Below, in pieces: positions 41,903 through 50,092 of a DNA stretch of 64,000 bases; the stretch's first letter is position 1; every line of letters starts with the position of its first letter. The stretch is from Massilia agri (lineage in GTDB: Bacteria > Pseudomonadota > Gammaproteobacteria > Burkholderiales > Burkholderiaceae_D). The stretch covers positions 1 to 64,000 of the forward strand of contig NZ_JANUHA010000015.1 in assembly GCF_024753255.1 (NCBI RefSeq), given 5' to 3'. The notes below the pieces were generated by a model that saw nothing but the letters and a program-made list of their open reading frames with translations, did no database searches and had not been told where the DNA came from. A program made the translations under genes and the position numbers.

Positions 41903-43477
41903 GTGCGAAACAATCTGCCGGTGACCGGCATCGAATACGTGTTGAAGGAAGGCCAATCCATCGTCTCGAAGACGGATACCAAGGGCCGCATCGTCTATGT
42001 GAATCCGAGCTTCATCGAAGTCAGCGGTTTCAGCGAAGCCGAGCTGCTCGGCAAGGCGCACAATATCGTGCGCCACCCGGACATGCCGCCGGAAGCCTTC
42101 AGCGACCTGTGGGCCACCCTGCAGGCGGGCGAACCGTGGACCGGCCTGGTCAAGAACCGCCGCAAGAACGGTGACTTCTACTGGGTGGTGGCGAACGTCG
42201 TGCCGGTCAAGGAAGGCGGACGCGTCACGGGCTACATGTCGGTGCGCACCGCGCCCAGCCGCGAGCAGGTCAAGGCGGCGAGCGAGCTCTATCGCAGATT
42301 CCGCGCCGGCGAGGCCAGGGGATTGACGATCCAGCGCGGCGCTTGCGTGCGCACCGGCTGGCGCGCCCGGATTGCCGGCCTGCGCCGCATGCCGCTCTCG
42401 AAACGGCTCGGCATCATGATGGCCAGCCAGTCGCTCCTGATGGCGGGCCTGGGCCTGGCCGCCGACGGCCTGCCGTGGCAACTGCTGGCCGCACTCGGCG
42501 TGGCCGGCACCCTGGCCGCCTGGGCCGAACTGCACCGCAGCATCGCACGTCCCCTGCGCGAGGCCACCGGCGCGGTCTACGCCCTGGCCGGCGGCGACCT
42601 GTCCCATCCCATCGAAGCGGGGCGCGACGACGAGATCGGCCGCCTGCAGCTGGCGCTGCGCCAGCTGAACGTCAACCTGACCGCCATCGTCGGCGACGTG
42701 CGCCGCAACGTGGCCTCGATCGAGCATGCGACGCGCGAGATCGCGGCCGGCAACGGCGACCTGGCCAGCCGCACCGAAGCCCAGGCGGCCAGCCTGGAGC
42801 AGACCGCCAGCAGCCTGGCCCAGATCGCTGCAAGCGCCGGCCAGAACCTGGAGAGCGCGCTGCGCGCCGACGGCATGGTGATGGCGGCGTCCAGCGTGGC
42901 CGGCAGCGGCGGCCAGGCCGTTACCCGCGTGGGCGACACCATGGAGCGCATCAGCGCTTCGGCCACCCGCATCGTCGACATCATCGGCCTGATCGACGGC
43001 ATCGCCTTCCAGACCAATATCCTGGCCCTGAACGCCGCCGTCGAAGCGGCGCGCGCCGGCGAGCAGGGGCGTGGCTTCGCCGTGGTGGCGGGCGAGGTGC
43101 GCAGCCTGGCGCAGCGCTCGGCCGCCGCGGCCAAGGAGATCAAGGCCCTGATCGAAGCCTCGGTGCAGCAGGTCGGCGAAGGCAATGTGCTGGTGGGCGA
43201 CGCCGGCCAGACCATGCGCCAGGTGGTGGATTCGGTGCGCGACGCCGCCGCCATCATGCATGGCATCACCGGCGCCAGCCGCGAGCAGGGAGCGGGCATC
43301 GACCAGGTCAATGCCGCCATGGCCCAGCTCGACCAGATCACGCGCGAGAACGCCGCCCTGGTCGAGGAATCGGCGAACGCGTCAAGCAGCGTGGCCGAGG
43401 AGGCCGCCCAGCTGGTGCAGGCCTTGTCGGTGTTCAAGTTTGCAGACGCTGCCACAGGCCCGCGCTCGCGGCGCTGA
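41903..43477 (+). CDS. Aer-like PAS methyl-accepting chemotaxis protein
   Basis: GTG 41903 is chosen because AAGGAG (41891-41896) precedes it by six bases; ATG 41882 is in frame but contains that site in its coding part. The 524-residue product begins [25 protein letters not shown], typical of Aer-type receptors. A PAS domain ([39 protein letters not shown]) is followed by a membrane hairpin (about residues 170-210), HAMP ([22 protein letters not shown]) and a signalling domain with the hairpin tip [41 protein letters not shown]. Aer proteins sense redox or oxygen through PAS-bound FAD. The FNR promoter agrees with this. Confidence 0.92.
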   Translation: MRNNLPVTGIEYVLKEGQSIVSKTDTKGRIVYVNPSFIEVSGFSEAELLGKAHNIVRHPDMPPEAFSDLWATLQAGEPWTGLVKNRRKNGDFYWVVANVVPVKEGGRVTGYMSVRTAPSREQVKAASELYRRFRAGEARGLTIQRGACVRTGWRARIAGLRRMPLSKRLGIMMASQSLLMAGLGLAADGLPWQLLAALGVAGTLAAWAELHRSIARPLREATGAVYALAGGDLSHPIEAGRDDEIGRLQLALRQLNVNLTAIVGDVRRNVASIEHATREIAAGNGDLASRTEAQAASLEQTASSLAQIAASAGQNLESALRADGMVMAASSVAGSGGQAVTRVGDTMERISASATRIVDIIGLIDGIAFQTNILALNAAVEAARAGEQGRGFAVVAGEVRSLAQRSAAAAKEIKALIEASVQQVGEGNVLVGDAGQTMRQVVDSVRDAAAIMHGITGASREQGAGIDQVNAAMAQLDQITRENAALVEESANASSSVAEEAAQLVQALSVFKFADAATGPRSRR

Positions 43478-43529
43478 ACTGGCCAGCCATCGCATGGATG
43501 TGAAAAAGTTCTATCGCAAGATTTAACAT

Positions 43530-43570
43530 TTGATATTTATCAAATGCTGTGGGCATCCCAACTCTACACT
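43530..43570 (+). promoter_or_regulatory. FNR-dependent promoter of the HemN-like gene
   Basis: A perfect FNR box, TTGAT-ATTT-ATCAA (43530-43543), and a -10-like TACACT (43565-43570). The predicted start is near 43577-43578, placing the box at about -41. Confidence 0.85.
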
Positions 43571-43579
43571 GCATGCAAT

Positions 43580-43599
43580 GCCTTGCATTATCGCAAGGC
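43580..43599 (+). other. Stem-loop at the 5' end of the HemN-like mRNA
   Basis: GCCTTGC and GCAAGGC form a perfect seven-base stem with an ATTATC loop. It begins two or three bases after the predicted transcription start and ends 11 bases before the GGAGG ribosome site (43610-43614). A hairpin at the extreme 5' end often protects the mRNA; a regulatory role is not shown. Confidence 0.5.
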
Positions 43600-43620
43600 G
43601 CCACTTCCTGGAGGCGATCC

Positions 43621-44592
43621 ATGCATGCAGAACCATTTGCGGCCGCGCCAGCTCCCTTGCCCCCGTCTCTCGACTACATGCTGGCGGTGGCGGGCCTGCC
43701 CATGTGCGACATGCGGCCGCTCTCCCTCGGCCTCCACATCCCGGACTTTTTCGCGGAAACGGACCCCGATGCGGCCCTGGACACCTACCTGGCCTACCTG
43801 AAGCGCGAAGCGACGATGCATGCGGTCCTGTTCGCCGGGGCCAGCAGTGTGAAGCAACTCTGTTTCGAAGGGGCCGGGGCGGCCTGCCTCCCTGAGCGCG
43901 CGGTCGATTCCCTGCTCGGACACCTGCGCCGGCATTTCCGCTTCATGGGCGGCGACGCGGGCGACTACGAGGCCGCGGTGGACGCCTCCACCATGCCGCC
44001 GGGGCGCTTGAAGCGGCTGCGCGAGCGCGGCTTCCACAGGGTGCGGATCCACTTCGATGGAGACGGCATGGGGCCCGAGCGCCTGCCGGTGCTGGTGGAT
44101 GGCGCGCGCGCGGCCGGTTTCCGTTCGGTCTGCGTGGCGCTGGCCTACGGCATGCCGGGGCAACGTCTCGGCCGGCTGCGATGGATGCTCGAGACTGTGA
44201 TTGGCGCGGGCCCGGACCGCATCGCGCTCTGCCATCGCGCCGGACTGCAGAGTGGAGACGCCATCCCCGGCAGTGTGGACCAGCGCATGCAGCAGTTGTG
44301 CGCCGACCGCCTGGACATGGCGTCGTATACGCATACCGGCGCCGGCCGTTACGCGCGCTTGCCCGGAGACGCCGCGCCAGGTTCGGCGCGCACTTGCCCG
44401 GAGCTGGCCGGCTTACGGTGGCGCCCGGCCACCCATCTGCTTGGCTGCGGATTGGGCGCCGTGTCCGCTGTCGGTCCGGTGGCGTGCCGCAACGTGACGG
44501 CGGTGGTCGACTACTACACTCGGCTCGACCGGAACGAGCTCCCGGTCGCCGAGTTGCTGCCGGGAGAGCGGACTGTGCCGTATTTGATGTAA
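43621..44592 (+). CDS. HemN-like paralogue lacking the radical-SAM cluster motif
   Basis: ATG 43621 follows GGAGG by six bases and gives 323 residues. The sequence aligns through its length with HemN at 44685: RPLSLGLHIP, DTYLAYLKRE, LLGHLRRHFRF, ARAAGFRSV, PDRIALCH, YYTRLDRNELPVAELL. But the FeS-binding segment (CxxxCxxC in HemN residues 82-89) is replaced by DFFAETDPDAALD, the GGGTP SAM motif is GAGAA, the GVQDFDPEVQ segment is lost, and the C-terminal domain of HemN is absent. It therefore cannot bind the cluster and is not a coproporphyrinogen oxidase. The frame is intact and FNR-driven, suggesting a retained non-catalytic role. Confidence 0.85.
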   Translation: MHAEPFAAAPAPLPPSLDYMLAVAGLPMCDMRPLSLGLHIPDFFAETDPDAALDTYLAYLKREATMHAVLFAGASSVKQLCFEGAGAACLPERAVDSLLGHLRRHFRFMGGDAGDYEAAVDASTMPPGRLKRLRERGFHRVRIHFDGDGMGPERLPVLVDGARAAGFRSVCVALAYGMPGQRLGRLRWMLETVIGAGPDRIALCHRAGLQSGDAIPGSVDQRMQQLCADRLDMASYTHTGAGRYARLPGDAAPGSARTCPELAGLRWRPATHLLGCGLGAVSAVGPVACRNVTAVVDYYTRLDRNELPVAELLPGERTVPYLM

Positions 44593-44625
44593 GTCAAGGA
44601 TTCCCAAGACGTCGATCAATAAACT
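44584..44625 (+). promoter_or_regulatory. FNR-dependent promoter of hemN
   Basis: TTGAT-GTAA-GTCAA (44584-44597) matches the FNR consensus at nine of ten positions and overlaps the stop codon of the HemN-like gene. A TAAACT hexamer (44620-44625) lies where a class II -10 should be, putting the box at -41.5. hemN therefore has its own promoter besides any read-through. Confidence 0.72.
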
Positions 44626-44684
44626 GCCTGCTATTCGAGCCGCTTTGCAGTTCCGCAAACCGGCAGCAGCAGGAGTAGATTGAC

Positions 44685-46127
44685 ATGCATGCAACAGCGG
44701 TTCCCACCCCGTCCCAGCCCGCCCCGCACGGCGCCGCCTACCAGACCGTCGAATTCGACGCGGGGCTGCTCCAGCGCCTCGGCAAGTCGGGTCCGCGCTA
44801 TACCTCCTATCCGACCGCCGACCGCTTCGTCGAGGATTTCGGCTACCGCGACTACCTGCACGCGGTGGCAGGCATGCGCACCCGCGGCGGAGCCAGGCCG
44901 CTGTCGCTCTACCTGCACATCCCCTTCTGCGACACGGTCTGCTACTACTGCGCCTGCAACAAGGTGGTGACAAGAAACCGCGAAAAGGCGGCCACCTACC
45001 TGGCCTACCTGAAGCGCGAGATCGCCATGCAGGCCGCCCTGTTCGCCAGCACCAACGAGGTCGAGCAGCTGCACTTCGGCGGCGGCACCCCGACCTATCT
45101 CAGCGACGCCCAGATGGACGACCTGATGGGCCACCTGCGCCGGAGCTTTCGCTTCGCGCCTGATGCCGCCGGCGAATTCTCGATCGAGGTCGATCCGCGC
45201 ACGGTCTCGCCCGAGCGCGTGCACACCCTGCGCCGCCAGGGCTTCAACCGCATCAGCCTGGGCGTGCAGGACTTCGACCCCGAGGTCCAGCGCGCCGTCA
45301 ACCGGGTCCAGCCCGAGATGGAAACGCGTGCCGTGATCGACGCCGCGCGCGCCGCCGGTTTCCGTTCGGTGAGTATCGATCTGATCTACGGCCTGCCGAA
45401 GCAGACCCTGGAGACCATGCGCCAGACCCTGGACAAGGTGGTGGCCGCAAGCCCGGACCGCATCGCGGTCTACCACTACGCCCACATGCCGCACCTGTTC
45501 AAGCCCCAGCGCCGCATCAATGAGGCCGACATGCCGGACAGCGAAACCAAGCTGCTGATGCTCCAGCTGTGCATCGAGCGCCTTGCCGACGCCGGCTACG
45601 TGTATATCGGCATGGACCATTTCGCCAGGCCGGGCGACGACCTCGCCGTCGCCCAGCGCCAGGGCCGCCTGCACCGCAACTTCCAGGGCTACTCGACCCA
45701 TGCCGACACCGACCTGGTGGCCTGCGGCGTGTCGGCGATCGGCGCGGTGGGCGCGACCTACAGCCAGAACGTCAAGACCCTCGACGAATACTACGACCTG
45801 CTCGACCAGAACGAGCTGCCGGTGGCGCGCGGCATTCGGCTCGGCATGGACGACGCCTTGCGCCGCAGCCTGATCCAGAAGCTGATGTGCCAGTTCGAGG
45901 TGTCGATCCCCGCGCTCGAACAGGCCTTTCCCATCGTGTTCCGCGACTACTTCGCCCCGGAGCTGGCGCGCCTGCGCCAGATGGAAGACGATGGATTGCT
46001 CGCCATCGGCGAGGAATGGCTGACCGTGACCATGAAAGGACGGCTCCTGATCCGCAATATCTGCATGGTGTTCGACCGCTACCTGGCCGTGCGCCCCGAA
46101 GGTCCACGCCACTCGCAAACCGTATGA
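44685..46127 (+). CDS. hemN: Oxygen-independent coproporphyrinogen III dehydrogenase
   Basis: The protein has 480 residues, slightly longer than Escherichia coli HemN. The radical SAM cluster motif is HIPFCDTVCYYC (Cys82, 86, 89) with the following HemN-type Cys91. The SAM motif is FGGGTPTYL. Substrate-side landmarks are RYTSYPTADRF, EIDPR-type EVDPRTVSPE, GVQDFDPEVQRAVNR and YIGMDHFA. A C-terminal winged-helix-like domain (DALRRSLIQKLMCQFEVSI onwards) is complete. It decarboxylates coproporphyrinogen III without oxygen, supplying haem for the cbb3 oxidase encoded nearby. Its stop overlaps the next start (ATGA). Confidence 0.95.
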   Translation: MHATAVPTPSQPAPHGAAYQTVEFDAGLLQRLGKSGPRYTSYPTADRFVEDFGYRDYLHAVAGMRTRGGARPLSLYLHIPFCDTVCYYCACNKVVTRNREKAATYLAYLKREIAMQAALFASTNEVEQLHFGGGTPTYLSDAQMDDLMGHLRRSFRFAPDAAGEFSIEVDPRTVSPERVHTLRRQGFNRISLGVQDFDPEVQRAVNRVQPEMETRAVIDAARAAGFRSVSIDLIYGLPKQTLETMRQTLDKVVAASPDRIAVYHYAHMPHLFKPQRRINEADMPDSETKLLMLQLCIERLADAGYVYIGMDHFARPGDDLAVAQRQGRLHRNFQGYSTHADTDLVACGVSAIGAVGATYSQNVKTLDEYYDLLDQNELPVARGIRLGMDDALRRSLIQKLMCQFEVSIPALEQAFPIVFRDYFAPELARLRQMEDDGLLAIGEEWLTVTMKGRLLIRNICMVFDRYLAVRPEGPRHSQTV

Positions 46128-46897
46128 TGAGCTTCCACGGCATCGGCCTGCTGCCCGTCTTCCTCGTCGGCCTGCTCGGCAGCGTGCACTGCGCCGGCAT
46201 GTGCGGCGGCATCGTCGCCGCGCTGTCCGCCCCCGGCCAGGCGCGCAGGGCATTCCCGGCGCCGGTGCGGACCGCGGGCGCCGCCACCTTCGCCTGGCCG
46301 GCTGCCGCCACCCATGTCGCCGCCTACAATGCCGGCCGGCTTGCCAGCTATGCCATCGCCGGCGCGCTCGCCGGCGGGCTGGCTGGCGGCCTGGGCAGGC
46401 TGGCCGGGCTGCCGGTCCTGCAGGTGGCCGGCTACTGGGCGGCCAACCTGATGCTGGTGGCACTGGGGCTTTACCTGATCGACGCCTGGCGCGGCCTGGC
46501 CTGGCTGGAGCGTGGCGGCCGGGTGCTGTGGCGGCGCGTGGCGCCGATGCTGGCCGTCCTCAAGCCCTTCGATTCCCCTGGCCGCCTGTTCGCGGCCGGC
46601 GCCCTGTGGGGCTGGCTGCCCTGCGGCATGGTCTACAGCGTGCTGGTGACGGCCATGCTGAGCGGCTCGGCGCCGGGCGGCGCGGCCGTGATGCTGGCCT
46701 TCGGCCTGGGCACGCTGCCGATGCTGGCCGCGATCGGCATGGCCGGCGTGCGCCTGCGCACCGTGCTGCAACTGCGCGCCGTGCGCGCCGCCTGCGGCCT
46801 GCTGGTGCTGGGTTTCGGCCTGCTCGGCCTGTGGCGCGCGAGCGGCGGCCTGCCGGCCGGCGCCGCCGAACTCCTGTGCATCGGAGCGGCGCAATGA
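46124..46897 (+). CDS. TauE/SafE-like (DsbD_2-type) cytochrome biogenesis membrane protein
   Basis: The protein has 257 residues and six predicted spans, starting at ATG 46124 or 46127 inside the hemN stop. Two conserved motifs, GSVHCAGMCGGIV and GWLPCGMVYSVL, place it in the DsbD-like transmembrane family (PF13386) often found with cbb3 oxidase genes. The cysteine pairs could carry electrons or bind copper for oxidase assembly; this is inferred. Its stop overlaps the ccoI start, so hemN, this gene and ccoI are translationally coupled. Confidence 0.85.
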   Translation: MMSFHGIGLLPVFLVGLLGSVHCAGMCGGIVAALSAPGQARRAFPAPVRTAGAATFAWPAAATHVAAYNAGRLASYAIAGALAGGLAGGLGRLAGLPVLQVAGYWAANLMLVALGLYLIDAWRGLAWLERGGRVLWRRVAPMLAVLKPFDSPGRLFAAGALWGWLPCGMVYSVLVTAMLSGSAPGGAAVMLAFGLGTLPMLAAIGMAGVRLRTVLQLRAVRAACGLLVLGFGLLGLWRASGGLPAGAAELLCIGAAQ

Positions 46898-49329
46898 GCG
46901 CCGTGCTGGCGCAGGCGATGCGGGACGCGCAGAACGCCCGGGCAGAACCGGTCCAGTGCTACCACTGCGGCCTGCCTGTCCCCGACGGCGGCCGCTGGGA
47001 GGCGCAGGTGGGCGGCGCGATGCGCAGCATGTGCTGCCCCGGCTGCGCCGCCGCGGCCGACGCCATCGTGGCCGGAGGGCTCGGCAACTATTACGAGAAC
47101 CGCACCGAATTCGCGGCCACGGCCACGGCCAGCGCCGGCGCCGACGCGCCGGAACTGGCGCTGTTCGACGAAGCCGGCACCAAAGGGGAGGGCAGCTTCA
47201 CCATCGAGGGCGTGCGCTGCGGCGCCTGCGTCTGGCTGGTCGAGCGCCGCCTGGGCGAACTGCCCGGCGTGCGCGAAGTGGCGCTGAACGTCGCCACCGG
47301 GCGCATCTATCTGCGCTGGGACCCGCTGCTCTGCCGACCGAGCGCCATCGTGCGCGCACTGCGCGCGATCGGCTACACCGCCTATCCCTACGAAGCGCGG
47401 CGCCACGGCGACGCCTTGCAGCGCGCCCGCCGCACCCTGTTCCGCCAGCTCTTCGTGGCCGGCCTGTCGATGATGCAGGTGATGATGTATGCGGTGCCGG
47501 TCTACCTGGCGGGCGACGGCACCATGGACGCCGGCATGACGGCGCTGATGCACTGGGCCTCCTTCGCGCTGACCCTGCCGGCCGTGCTCTACTCGGCGCT
47601 GCCCTTCTTCGCGGGCGCCTGGCGCGACCTGCGGCGCGGCATGCCGGGCATGGACGTGCCGGTGGCGCTGGGCATCGCGGCGGCCTTCGCCGGCAGCTGC
47701 GTGACACTGCTGGCCGGGAAGGGGGAGGTCTATTTCGACTCGATCACGATGTTCATCTTCCTGCTGCTGGGCAGCCGCTACCTGGAGCTGGAAGCGCGCC
47801 GGCGCGCGACCGAGGCGCTCGATACGCTGCGGCGCGGCGCCCCGGCGTCCGCCTATCGCCTGCGCGGCGATCCGGCCCTGCGCGACACCGAGCTGGTCCC
47901 GGCCACGAAACTGGCGCCGGGCGACCTGGTGCTGGTCAAGCCGGGGCAGGCGGTGCCGACCGACGGCCAGGTGGTCGAAGGCGCGACCGAAGCCGATTTC
48001 TCCCTGCTGAGCGGCGAGAGCAAGCCGCGTGCCGTCGCGGTGGGCGAGCAGCTTCCGGGCGGCGTGGTCAATGCCGGCCAGGCGATCGTGGTGCGCGTGA
48101 CGTCGAGCGCCCACGAGAGCACGCTGGCCATGCTGGTGCGCCTGGTGGAACGGGCGGGCCAGGGCAAGCCGGCCATCGCGCTGTGGGCCGACCGCGTCGC
48201 GGCCTGGTTCGTGGTAGGGCTGCTGCTGCTCACCGGCGTGGTCTACGCGATCTGGCACGTGCTCGACCCGGCCCGCGCCTGGCAGGCGGCGATCGCGGTG
48301 CTGGTCGTGAGCTGCCCCTGCGCGCTGTCGCTCGCCACGCCCACGGCGCTGGCGGCCGCCACCGACCGCCTGCTGCGCCGCGGCGTGCTGGCGGTCGCGC
48401 CGCACACCCTCGAGACCTTCGAGCGCGCCACCCATGTGGTCTTCGACAAGACCGGCACGCTCACCCATGGCTGCCCGCGGCTGCGCCGGGTGCTCCCGGT
48501 GGGTGAACTCGATCGCGAGACCTGCCTGCGCATCGCCGCCGCCCTGCAGGCCGACAGCTCGCATACGCTGAGCGGCGCGGTGCGCGCCGCCATGCCCGAG
48601 CCGGGCCTGCGGGCGCGCGATCTGCGTTTCGAGATCGGCCGCGGCATCGAGGGCAGCATCGACGGCGTGGTCTACCGCATCGGCAGCGCGCCTTTCGTCG
48701 CCGAACTGGCGGGCGGGGCGGCGCGCACGGCGGCCCCGCCGGGCACCACCACGGTGTGGCTGGCGACCGCCGGCGCCTGGCTCGCGCGTTTCGACTTGTC
48801 CGACAGCCTGCGCGAAGAAGCGATAGACGTGGTGCGGCGCTTTCGCGACGGCGGCAAGACCGTCGTGCTGCTGAGCGGCGACGAGCAGGCCGTGGCCCAG
48901 GCCGTGGCCAGCCAGCTCGGCATCGCGCATGCCTACGGCGGCCGGCTGCCGGCCGAGAAGCTGGCTTTCGTGCGCGAACTGCAGAAGGGCGGCGCGGTGG
49001 TGGCGATGGTGGGCGACGGCGTCAACGATGCGGCGGTGCTGAGCGGCGCCGACGTCTCTTTCGCGATGGGACGCGGCGCCGAGCTGGCGCAGCTGCATGC
49101 GGACGGCGTGCTGCTGGGCGAAGGCCTGGGCCCGCTGGCCGATGCGGCCGACACGGCGCGCCGCACGCTGGCCATCGTGCGCCAGAACCTGGTCTGGGCC
49201 ACGGTCTACAACCTGGCCGCGATTCCCGCGGCGGCGAGCGGCCTGCTCAACCCCTGGCTGTCGGGGATCGGAATGGCGGCGAGTTCGGCGCTGGTGGTGC
49301 TCAATGCCCTGCGGCTGAGGAAGGATTGA
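46894..49329 (+). CDS. ccoI: Copper-exporting P1B ATPase for cbb3 oxidase assembly (CcoI/FixI)
   Basis: The protein has 811 residues, starting at ATG 46894 within the previous stop codon. A cysteine-rich N-terminus (CYHCG, MCCPGCAAAAD) marks the FixI/CcoI group. An HMA domain contains GVRCGACVWLVE. Catalytic elements are TDGQVVEG and SLLSGESKP, the copper-binding membrane motif CPCALSLATPTALAAA, the phosphorylation site DKTGTLTHG, HTLSG, and the hinge VGDGVNDAAVL. It moves Cu(I) across the membrane to the CuB site of cbb3 oxidase. ccoS follows by one base. Confidence 0.95.
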   Translation: MSAVLAQAMRDAQNARAEPVQCYHCGLPVPDGGRWEAQVGGAMRSMCCPGCAAAADAIVAGGLGNYYENRTEFAATATASAGADAPELALFDEAGTKGEGSFTIEGVRCGACVWLVERRLGELPGVREVALNVATGRIYLRWDPLLCRPSAIVRALRAIGYTAYPYEARRHGDALQRARRTLFRQLFVAGLSMMQVMMYAVPVYLAGDGTMDAGMTALMHWASFALTLPAVLYSALPFFAGAWRDLRRGMPGMDVPVALGIAAAFAGSCVTLLAGKGEVYFDSITMFIFLLLGSRYLELEARRRATEALDTLRRGAPASAYRLRGDPALRDTELVPATKLAPGDLVLVKPGQAVPTDGQVVEGATEADFSLLSGESKPRAVAVGEQLPGGVVNAGQAIVVRVTSSAHESTLAMLVRLVERAGQGKPAIALWADRVAAWFVVGLLLLTGVVYAIWHVLDPARAWQAAIAVLVVSCPCALSLATPTALAAATDRLLRRGVLAVAPHTLETFERATHVVFDKTGTLTHGCPRLRRVLPVGELDRETCLRIAAALQADSSHTLSGAVRAAMPEPGLRARDLRFEIGRGIEGSIDGVVYRIGSAPFVAELAGGAARTAAPPGTTTVWLATAGAWLARFDLSDSLREEAIDVVRRFRDGGKTVVLLSGDEQAVAQAVASQLGIAHAYGGRLPAEKLAFVRELQKGGAVVAMVGDGVNDAAVLSGADVSFAMGRGAELAQLHADGVLLGEGLGPLADAADTARRTLAIVRQNLVWATVYNLAAIPAAASGLLNPWLSGIGMAASSALVVLNALRLRKD

Positions 49330-49330
49330 G

Positions 49331-49504
49331 ATGGAAGCGCTGTATTTGCTGATTCCGCTGAGCGTGATGCTGGTGGCGCTGGCGGTGTGGATCTTCTTCG
49401 GCGCCGCGGAGAGCGGGCAGTTCGAGGATCTCGAAGGGCCGGGGATGCGGATTCTCGTCGACGACGACAGGGTAGGGGCGGAGGGCGATTCGGCGCGCCG
49501 TTGA
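49331..49504 (+). CDS. ccoS: Cbb3 oxidase maturation protein CcoS
   Basis: A 57-residue frame starting one base after the ccoI stop: MEALYLLIPLSVMLVALAVWIFFGAAESGQFEDLEGPG. One N-terminal span ending WIFFGA and the conserved QFEDLEGP motif are diagnostic of CcoS, needed to insert haem and copper cofactors into CcoN. It ends 20 bases before the convergent DksA-like stop. Confidence 0.92.
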   Translation: MEALYLLIPLSVMLVALAVWIFFGAAESGQFEDLEGPGMRILVDDDRVGAEGDSARR

Positions 49505-49523
49505 GTTGAACGCGCCGTCTGCC

Positions 49524-49922
49524 TTACATGGACGGGCCGCGCCCGCTGTGCTGGTCTTTCTCGAGCTGTTCCTGGCATTCGATGCACAGGCGCACCGTGG
49601 GCGTGGCCAGCAGGCGCGCCTCGGGGATGTCGCGCCCGCAGGACTCGCAGATGCCGGCGCCGCCCGATTCGAGCTTGCCGATGGCGACGTCGATCTCGTG
49701 CAGCAGGTTGGATTCGTGATCGGCCAGGTGCTGCTCGTTATGGCTGAGCATTTCAGACTGCGGCGCATCGTCGCTCTGGCCCTGGTGGGCCAGCGGACCG
49801 ATGGATGGCGCTTCGTCGTCTGGAGAGTCCGTGCGCGAGCGCACCGTATCCAGCAGGTCTTCGCGGGCCTGGTGCAGGCTCGCCCTCAATTGTTCCGATA
49901 CGGATTGCGATAGAGGCGGCAT
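49524..49922 (-). CDS. DksA/TraR zinc-finger protein
   Basis: The start is ATG 49922 with AGGA upstream, giving 132 residues. The C-terminal zinc finger is [26 protein letters not shown], with four cysteines. The central helical segment ([20 protein letters not shown]) is shorter than the DksA coiled coil, so it belongs to the small TraR/YbiI-like group. These bind RNA polymerase secondary-channel sites or are uncharacterised. Its promoter shares the gap with ccoN; the ccoN FNR box is 90 bases upstream of it. Confidence 0.88.
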   Translation of the reverse strand: MPPLSQSVSEQLRASLHQAREDLLDTVRSRTDSPDDEAPSIGPLAHQGQSDDAPQSEMLSHNEQHLADHESNLLHEIDVAIGKLESGGAGICESCGRDIPEARLLATPTVRLCIECQEQLEKDQHSGRGPSM

Positions 49923-50011
49923 GGCGTTTTTCCTGTGTGGGGTGTGCTGGACGAGCCGCTGCGCACGCGGACGCAACAGGCCGTTGCATAGCTCATCTCA
50001 AGCTGAACAAT

Positions 50012-50053
50012 TTGATTCACATCAAGGATTTTTACTGTCCGAAAAACGACACT
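50012..50053 (+). promoter_or_regulatory. FNR-dependent promoter of ccoNOQP
   Basis: A perfect FNR box, TTGAT-TCAC-ATCAA (50012-50025). GACACT (50048-50053), a weak -10, sits at the class II distance, predicting a start near 50060 and the box at -41.5. The weak -10 suggests strong dependence on the activator. Confidence 0.82.
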
Positions 50054-50092
50054 CCTGATTGTCATTCATCAAGGTATTTTCAGGAGAGCGTC

